DNA of 64,000 nucleotides from Streptomyces geranii (lineage in GTDB: Bacteria > Actinomycetota > Actinomycetes > Streptomycetales > Streptomycetaceae). Position numbers and translations under genes: made by a program. The notes under the pieces were generated by a model, which saw nothing but the letters and a program-made list of their open reading frames with translations, was not told the origin of the DNA and ran no database searches. The DNA lies in contig NZ_PJME01000019.1 in the NCBI RefSeq assembly GCF_002954775.1, forward strand, positions 1 through 64,000. Direction: 5' to 3'. Shown one piece after another: positions 58,828-64,000 of this stretch (the first letter of the stretch is position 1; the number at the start of each line of letters is the position of its first letter).

Positions 58828-60201
58828 TCAACTGCCCTGCTTCAGCAGCTCGTTCGACTTCTCCTGGGCGTCCTTCACGGCGTCCGCCGCGCTCTTCTTG
58901 CCCTGCATGGCCAACTGCACCTGGGACACGATGGCGTTCTGCACGGCCGGGGAGAGGTTGGTCTGGTTGGTGGAGGCCGTCTTGAGCTGGTCGGCGACGA
59001 GCTTGCGGGCCTGGGAGAACGGGTCGGTGCCGGTGACGTTCTGGAAGAACGGGTCGTTCAGCGACTCGGTGGTGGTCGGGAAGATCACCACGGCCGGGTC
59101 CTTGCACCAGGCCGTCTGGTTCTCGGCGTTGGTGAGGAACTCCGCGAACGACAGCGCGGTGGCCGCGTGCTTGCTGGTCGCGGCGACCGAGATGTACTGC
59201 GGGGCACCGGCGGAGGCGACACCGAGATCGTCGTACGGCTGCTGGCCGACGGCCGTCTTGGCGTAGACCGACGGGCTGTTCTGCTTGACGAACCGTACGA
59301 AGCTCGGGTTCGTCGAACCGTAGGCCACCTTGCCCTGGCTGTAGAGCGTGGACGGGTCGTTGCTGGAGGACAGCGAGTCCTTCGGCATCGCGCCCTCCTT
59401 GTACAGCTTCGCCATCCACTCCACCCACTCGGTGGTGCGCGGGTCGTCGCCGAAGACGGCCGACTTGCCGTCGCTGGAGAGGACCTTGATGCCCATCTGG
59501 TCGAAGTCGGCCGGGATACGCCAGATCGGGTTGGCCATCGTCGCGAAGTACTTGCCGTCGGAGGCCTTGGCGATCTTCTCGTAGTCGGCGAAGAGCCCGA
59601 AGATGCTCGTCGGCGGCTTCGCCGGGTCGATGTCGGCCTTCGCCAGCAGGTCCTTGTTGTACGTCAGCAGCACGCCGCCGGTGTACCAGGGCAGCGTGGT
59701 GTGGATCGACTTGCCTGCGGCGTCCGCGAAGGTGGCCGTCTTCCAGAACGACGGGACGAAGGGCTTGGAGGCGGCCGGGTCCTTGGTACCGATGTCGAGC
59801 AGGTAGCCGGCCTTGGTGAGGGCGGTCGCCGTCGGCGCGTTGACGTTGATGACGTCGGCCATCGTGCAGGCCTGGGCGTCGGCCACGGTCCGGCTGGTGA
59901 AGGTGTTGTCGCCGGGGTCGTCGATCCACTTGACCTTGGCACCGGCGTGGGCCTTCTCGAAGTCGGCGATCACGCCGTTGAAGAAGTCGCCGAAGTCTTT
60001 CTTCAGGTTGGTGGTCTGGAAGGTGATCGTGCCCTTGACGTCACCGGTCAGCTTCCCCGACCCGACGTTTCCCTTGTCGACCTTGCAGGCACCGGCGGTG
60101 GCGCCGCCGTCGTCGGAGCCTCCGGAGAGGCCGCAGCCTGCGGCCGTCAACGTCAGTACGACGAGACAGGACAGGGATCCGGTCAGTCTTCTTGCGCGCA
60201 T
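58828..60201 (-). CDS. ABC transporter sugar-binding lipoprotein
   Basis: A 457-residue extracellular solute-binding protein family 1 lipoprotein. Lipobox TAAGC (Cys23). The mature protein has GTITFQTTNLKKDFGDFFN, DVINVNAPTATALTKAGYLLD, TLPWYTGGVLLTYNKDLL and a C-terminal helical lobe. GGAGGG precedes the ATG. With the two permeases downstream and the GH38 mannosidase upstream, mannosides or N-glycan-like oligosaccharides are plausible ligands (inference from context). Confidence 0.95.
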   Translation of the reverse strand: MRARRLTGSLSCLVVLTLTAAGCGLSGGSDDGGATAGACKVDKGNVGSGKLTGDVKGTITFQTTNLKKDFGDFFNGVIADFEKAHAGAKVKWIDDPGDNTFTSRTVADAQACTMADVINVNAPTATALTKAGYLLDIGTKDPAASKPFVPSFWKTATFADAAGKSIHTTLPWYTGGVLLTYNKDLLAKADIDPAKPPTSIFGLFADYEKIAKASDGKYFATMANPIWRIPADFDQMGIKVLSSDGKSAVFGDDPRTTEWVEWMAKLYKEGAMPKDSLSSSNDPSTLYSQGKVAYGSTNPSFVRFVKQNSPSVYAKTAVGQQPYDDLGVASAGAPQYISVAATSKHAATALSFAEFLTNAENQTAWCKDPAVVIFPTTTESLNDPFFQNVTGTDPFSQARKLVADQLKTASTNQTNLSPAVQNAIVSQVQLAMQGKKSAADAVKDAQEKSNELLKQGS

Positions 60202-60222
60202 TGCTGCTGCCCTCCTGGGAGC

Positions 60223-60254
60223 GTCCTGGATGCTCTGGATGTCCTGGATGCTGG
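60223..60254. repeat. 18-bp tandem repeat in the leader of the binding-protein gene
   Basis: GTCCTGGATGCTCTGGAT (60223-60240) is followed by GTCCTGGATGCTGG (60241-60254), a partial second copy, just upstream of the ribosome binding site. Confidence 0.6.
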
Positions 60255-60281
60255 TTCAATTCACCAACTTTGACTCCGATT

Positions 60282-60316
60282 GATGAAAAGGTGGACCAGA
60301 ATTCATCGGAGGTCAA
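60282..60316 (-). promoter_or_regulatory. Promoter region of the ABC importer genes with inverted repeat
   Basis: On the minus strand TTGACC (complement of 60311-60316) could be a -35 box, with CACCTT 17 bp further as a poor -10. GATGAA (60282-60287) and TTCATC (60302-60307), with wider CTCCGAT/CGGAG flanks, form an inverted repeat that could bind a repressor. No regulator gene is in view. Confidence 0.4.
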
Positions 60317-60362
60317 TGGGGTGCCGTGTTGCTTTTAGGTTCCGGAACCTGTGTCCGCCGCC

Positions 60363-61094
60363 TCAGTGGCGGTGTTCGTGGTCCGGGTGGGACGGGTCGC
60401 CGGGGTGCTCGTACCCGTGCGCGTACACGACGTCCGCCCGCGCGAGGTCGAGCCACGAGAAGAAGGCAAGCCTGCCCGCCGCCTGTCTCAACTCGCCCTC
60501 GATTCCCGCCTTCACGTGCTCGTACGGGAGGAAGTCCGCGTCCTTCGTTGCGCCGAAGGGGTCTGTGCCCGCGCGTAGGGCGGCCACTGTCAGGAAGCGG
60601 TCCCTGTTGTGCTCGTAGTACTCCCGTAGGGCTGTCTCGGGGATGTGCTGGCGGGCTTCCAGGTGGGTGAGGAGGGTTCGGGCTGCGGGGGAGTAGGCGA
60701 GGGTTACGGCGACGATGCTGCCCAGGCTCGCTACGTCGGCCTGGGGGATGGGGCCCAGGGTCAGTGGTGCGTCTGGTGGGGGCAGTCCTCGGTCCTCGCA
60801 TGCTCGTCTTGCCAGTACGTCGGCCACGACCACCTGTGTTGCCCAGCGGCGGCGTTGTCGTTCCGCGGACGGGGTTGTGGGTTGGCTTGCGGTCGGTGGG
60901 GGCTGGTCGCGCCCCGCGGCGGAGCCGCTAGTTGACACAGCCCCGCGCCCCTGAAGGGGCGCGTCACCGCGGGCCCGACCACTCCGCACCGGAATCGCCG
61001 CTAGGACCGCCTCCACATCCCCCCTCGGTATCGGGTCGCCGTCTACGACGGCGCAGGCGCCCTCCGGTGGATGTTCGTCCTCGTGTCGGTTCAT
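60363..61094 (-). CDS. SurA/parvulin N-domain-like protein with repeat-derived linker
   Basis: A 243-residue protein without signal peptide. The N-terminal VVDGDPIPRGDVEAVLAAI and the later RRWATQVVVADVLARRACEDRGL and HIPETALREYYEHNRDRFL resemble the chaperone part of SurA-like proteins, but no PPIase domain follows. Residues about 44-75 are encoded by a copy of the dispersed intergenic repeat, read in frame. The ATG overlaps the alpha-mannosidase stop (ATGA). The C-terminus is His-rich (HPDHEHRH). Function unknown; it may assist the coupled mannosidase. Confidence 0.7.
   Translation of the reverse strand: MNRHEDEHPPEGACAVVDGDPIPRGDVEAVLAAIPVRSGRARGDAPLQGRGAVSTSGSAAGRDQPPPTASQPTTPSAERQRRRWATQVVVADVLARRACEDRGLPPPDAPLTLGPIPQADVASLGSIVAVTLAYSPAARTLLTHLEARQHIPETALREYYEHNRDRFLTVAALRAGTDPFGATKDADFLPYEHVKAGIEGELRQAAGRLAFFSWLDLARADVVYAHGYEHPGDPSHPDHEHRH
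60873..60963. repeat. Dispersed intergenic repeat inside a coding sequence
   Basis: The core GCGGCGGAGCCGC, ACAGCCCCGCGCCCCTG and GGTGGGGGCTGGTCGCG match copies 1 and 2 at 24884-25044. Unlike those, this copy lies within the open frame of the 60363-61094 gene and keeps it open. Confidence 0.8.
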
Positions 61095-64000
61095 GGGGTC
61101 ACCTCCAGGACCACTGCCTCCGTGTACGCCACGCACCCGTGCCAGCCGGCCTTCGCCATCAGCCAGTACGAACCCGGCTGCAGGGCCCCGCCGTTCACCT
61201 CGATGCCGCACTCCACCGACTCCCCGGCCGGTACGGCGAACCCCCGCACCCCGGGGCCGACCCCCGCCCACGTCCCCCACGAGGACACCGCCCACAGCGT
61301 GCCGTTGATCTCCCCGAGGGTGGTGTTGCGCAGGTTCACGGGGACCCGTACGCGCTCTCCGCGCCGTACGACGACCCGGTCAACCCCCAGCTCTGTAAGC
61401 AGAGTTGGGCCGACAGGACCGCCGCCGCCCGGCACGTCCAGGGCCACCGTGTCCTCGTACACCTGGCCGTCGTACGGCAGGCGGGCGGTGAGCCAGTGGC
61501 GGCCCGGGGATGCGTCGGGGGGTGGGGTCACCGTGATCTCGGTGAGGGTGAAGCCTGCGGGGGCCAGGGCGTACGGGAGTTGGGCCGGGTCGGCGGACCA
61601 GCCCGGCGGGCCGCCGAGGGTGAGCGTGCCGGAGACGGGGGCGTCCGTCAGTTCGGAGCTGATGCGGACCGTCACCGTGACCGGGCCGGAGGCGGTGAGG
61701 GTGGTGGGGGAGAGGTAGACCCCCACCGGGAGGTTGCCGCGTGGCGCCGGGCCGGAGTTGTGCAGCCAGTACCGGGTGTGGACGGGCTGGGCGGGCTCGT
61801 GTGCATCCACACCGGCACCCGGGTCAACAGCCGTCACCCCGGCGGGAGTTGCGAGTACCGTCGCCACCTCGAAGCCGGTCAGGTGGGTGCCGAGCGTGCC
61901 GTCCGCGTCCGGGGGCAGCGGCTCCCCCGGCCTCTCCAGTACGTCGGCCCGGGCGCCGTCCGTCCACGGCACCGGCCCGCGCACCCGCGCCGCCGTCGAA
62001 CGGCCGTTGACCTCGTGCAGTCGTACGACGACACCGCGCCCGGGGTCGGCGGGCGCCGCGCTCCCTCGCGCGAGCGGTGAACCGGCCGGTTTGAGCGCGT
62101 CGAGGATCACCTCGCCCGCGGGTTCGAGGCTCAGGAGGGTCGCGGTGCGGGGGAGGCGGTCGGCCTCCGGAGACCGCTCCCTCACCCTCGCCCGCAAGGG
62201 GTGGTTGTACGCGTGTCCCGTCTGCGGCAGCCGCAGTTCGCGCCAGTCGCCGGTGCCGCCCAGGACGGCGTACTCGAAGGTGTGCGACCAGCGTTGGAGC
62301 TGGAAGGCGGAGCCGTCGGGGGCTGTTCGGCGCGGGGGGTCGACCCAGATGCCCGAGGGCCAGCCCGTGCAGGAGCGCATCAGGCTCATGTACAGGTCGC
62401 CGGAAGGGGTGACCACGCAGCCGGGGGTGCCCCGGTTGAGGACGGCGAAGCCGGTGCCGTCCCAGGTGTCGCCCGGCGGCAGCGCCTCGCCGCCACCGGC
62501 AGCCGTGGCGTGTACGACGGAGTCGGCGAGGTCGGCGATCAGCGCGTGCACCGCCTTGGCGTCGTCCTCGGGGCCGCTGCCCGCCACCACGAGCAGCGGG
62601 AGCCGTTCGAGGTCGCGCAGGTCCGCCCCCGGTATCCATTCCTCGCGCAGGCCCGCACGCGGCGCGACCCACACCGACGCCGTGCCCGACTCGGCGAGCT
62701 GGCGCCGGAGTTCGCGTCCGGCGGCCGGGTCCATGGCGAGGGCCTCGGCGACGACGGAGTTGCGTTCGGGGGCGCCGACGGCGATGCGGAGGTCGGGGAG
62801 GTTGGAGTCGACTTCGAGGTCGCCGTAGCGGTGGCCGCCCGCGATCGTCGAGGTGGCCGTGACGCCCACGCGGACCAGCGCGGCGGCGAGTTCGGCACCG
62901 AGTTCGCCGGCCTCCTGCCAGGAGGGGTAGACCAACTCGGCTACTCCGACGGCCCGTTGGCCGAGCGGGCGGCCGGTGTCGTCGCTGAGCGCGACCCGGG
63001 CCGTCGCCCCCAGCGCGAACCAGTTGTTGGCCGGGTTGTCGAGCGTCCAGGGGAACTGTTCGCTGTCCACCTCCACGAACCCGAACCCGCGCCCGATGAC
63101 CGCGTCGGCCACCTCGTGCACGGGCAGTCCGCCCTTGACGTCGGCGGGCCAGCGGACCCGGATGAGGCGGTCGGAGCCGTCGTACCCGTCGAGGGTCGTC
63201 GACACGTCCAGCCGGTCGATGCCCTTCCAGAGGGTCAACTGCTGCATGTAGGTGAGGAGTTGACCGAGGCGTGCGGTGACGGTGAGGCGCGCCCCGGCGG
63301 GCGAGTGCTCGACCTTCACGGCGTCCGCCGTCACGTCTCCGCTGCGGGCGGCCGTCGTGCCGGTCGGGGTGAGGTGCCAGGGGCCCTCGCCGAAGCGCGG
63401 GTGCCTCGGGTACTCCTCCTGGACGACCAGCTCGTTGCCGATGTCGCCGGGGCGCAGCAACTCCCGGCCGCCGTCGGCGAGTCGGCGCAGGCCGCTGACG
63501 GCGCCGCCGCGTGCGGGGTCGACCGTCACCTCGTAGAACTCGTTGTGGATGGTGAGGCCTTCGCCGGGGGTCCACTCGGGGGCCCTGCCCTCGGTGAGGG
63601 GGAGGGCCTTGAGACCGAGGCCCGGTATCTCCGGGGTCAGCAGCCGGAGTTTGCCGTCCGGCTCTCTGACCGCCGGAAGAGGCAGGCCGGTTGAGTCGTC
63701 GACGGGGACGAGGCCCTCGGGGAGGTCGGTGGTGAGGGTGTCGCGGCGGGGCCAGGTCGCGGAGTTGAGGACGACGAGGTCGGGGCCGCCGCCCGGCAGC
63801 GGGGTGACGCGGTCCGCGAGGGCCTGGGTGGCGTCGGCGTGCACGGACTCGGCGAGGTCGTACAGCTCGCGCCAGCCGGTCAGCAGGTCGATGTAGACCT
63901 GGTCGGACTCGGAGCCGGTGATCGCGTCGTGGTGGGCGCCGTAGACGAGCTGCCGCCAGGCCTTGTCCAACGCCGCGTCCGGATAGGGGTGTCGGGCGAC
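61091..64000 (-). CDS. GH38 alpha-mannosidase, partial (5' end beyond window)
   Basis: The last 969 codons of a very large glycoside hydrolase family 38 enzyme. Near the right edge it has VYGAHHDAITGSESDQVYIDLL, the diagnostic HHDAITG segment that follows the catalytic domain; the nucleophile lies outside the window. After the helical and beta-sandwich domains there is a long C-terminal addition with two immunoglobulin/NEW3-like modules (VTVRISSELTDAPVSGTLTL; RVRVPVNLRNTTLGEING). No signal is visible. Coupled to the SurA-like gene by ATGA. It should release mannose from mannosylated oligosaccharides. Confidence 0.93.
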   Translation of the reverse strand, partial: VARHPYPDAALDKAWRQLVYGAHHDAITGSESDQVYIDLLTGWRELYDLAESVHADATQALADRVTPLPGGGPDLVVLNSATWPRRDTLTTDLPEGLVPVDDSTGLPLPAVREPDGKLRLLTPEIPGLGLKALPLTEGRAPEWTPGEGLTIHNEFYEVTVDPARGGAVSGLRRLADGGRELLRPGDIGNELVVQEEYPRHPRFGEGPWHLTPTGTTAARSGDVTADAVKVEHSPAGARLTVTARLGQLLTYMQQLTLWKGIDRLDVSTTLDGYDGSDRLIRVRWPADVKGGLPVHEVADAVIGRGFGFVEVDSEQFPWTLDNPANNWFALGATARVALSDDTGRPLGQRAVGVAELVYPSWQEAGELGAELAAALVRVGVTATSTIAGGHRYGDLEVDSNLPDLRIAVGAPERNSVVAEALAMDPAAGRELRRQLAESGTASVWVAPRAGLREEWIPGADLRDLERLPLLVVAGSGPEDDAKAVHALIADLADSVVHATAAGGGEALPPGDTWDGTGFAVLNRGTPGCVVTPSGDLYMSLMRSCTGWPSGIWVDPPRRTAPDGSAFQLQRWSHTFEYAVLGGTGDWRELRLPQTGHAYNHPLRARVRERSPEADRLPRTATLLSLEPAGEVILDALKPAGSPLARGSAAPADPGRGVVVRLHEVNGRSTAARVRGPVPWTDGARADVLERPGEPLPPDADGTLGTHLTGFEVATVLATPAGVTAVDPGAGVDAHEPAQPVHTRYWLHNSGPAPRGNLPVGVYLSPTTLTASGPVTVTVRISSELTDAPVSGTLTLGGPPGWSADPAQLPYALAPAGFTLTEITVTPPPDASPGRHWLTARLPYDGQVYEDTVALDVPGGGGPVGPTLLTELGVDRVVVRRGERVRVPVNLRNTTLGEINGTLWAVSSWGTWAGVGPGVRGFAVPAGESVECGIEVNGGALQPGSYWLMAKAGWHGCVAYTEAVVLEVTP

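Noticed and set aside
61932..63694. Plus-strand frames of 360-500 codons within the alpha-mannosidase
   Set aside because: They are antisense to conserved GH38 sequence and have no recognisable domain.

Overview
The window is Streptomyces chromosomal DNA. The evidence is very high GC with strong G/C bias at third codon positions, frequent GTG starts behind GGAGG-type ribosome binding sites, many 4-base ATGA or GTGA overlaps between genes, a class I lysyl-tRNA synthetase, several actinobacterial lipoprotein families (DUF3558, DUF305 with DUF6153, DUF4232, DUF6281), a DUF574-type methyltransferase, and two genes with the rare leucine codon TTA. No tRNA, rRNA or CRISPR array was seen. Base 1 lies in a 78-base poly-G tract, probably a contig edge. 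The last gene runs off the right end.

0-20 kb is mostly core: argS, a cytosolic Ser/Thr kinase with a long coiled-coil tail, a P-loop ATPase, hemB, lysS, a DUF2637 membrane protein, two paralogous DUF3558 lipoproteins and rtcB. Both tRNA synthetase genes are preceded by related long inverted repeats. 20-35 kb holds a flavin monooxygenase/FMN reductase pair, a two-component system whose kinase has a TTA codon, a DUF305/DUF6153 pair that may be metal related, a secreted histidine phosphatase, a GH3 hexosaminidase-like enzyme, and a GH5-like / BadF-type kinase / GH3 glycosidase group.

35-38 kb carries an ECF sigma factor coupled to an AhpD-like protein, a methyltransferase and an orphan HepT-like protein. 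38.4-47.3 kb is a catabolic island: VOC protein, KstD-like flavoprotein, ferredoxin reductase, MFS transporter, ferredoxin, Rieske oxygenase, two divergent paralogous cupins and an IclR regulator. It looks like a complete reductase-ferredoxin-oxygenase chain for an aromatic or alicyclic substrate.

47.3-54 kb is accessory. A short-chain dehydrogenase sits behind a promoter with an elaborate palindromic operator, followed by a secreted beta-propeller protein and a TetR regulator. Around them are decayed fragments (antitoxin-like, Old Yellow Enzyme, alpha/beta hydrolase, toxin-like, secreted-protein tail). 54.1-56.8 kb holds a four-gene cassette: a small conflict-adaptor-like protein, a one-TM protein, an ECF sigma factor and a protein built of degenerate Asp-Leu-Ala/His repeats, the last three translationally coupled. 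It is the best candidate for an undescribed system. 56.9-64 kb is a sugar import and degradation operon: two ABC permeases, a binding protein, a SurA-like protein and a GH38 alpha-mannosidase.

Two genome-wide habits stand out. Short tandem repeats (9-21 bp units) repeatedly start at or just after stop codons. Dispersed Streptomyces intergenic repeats occur between genes and, once, inside a reading frame, where they encode a protein linker.
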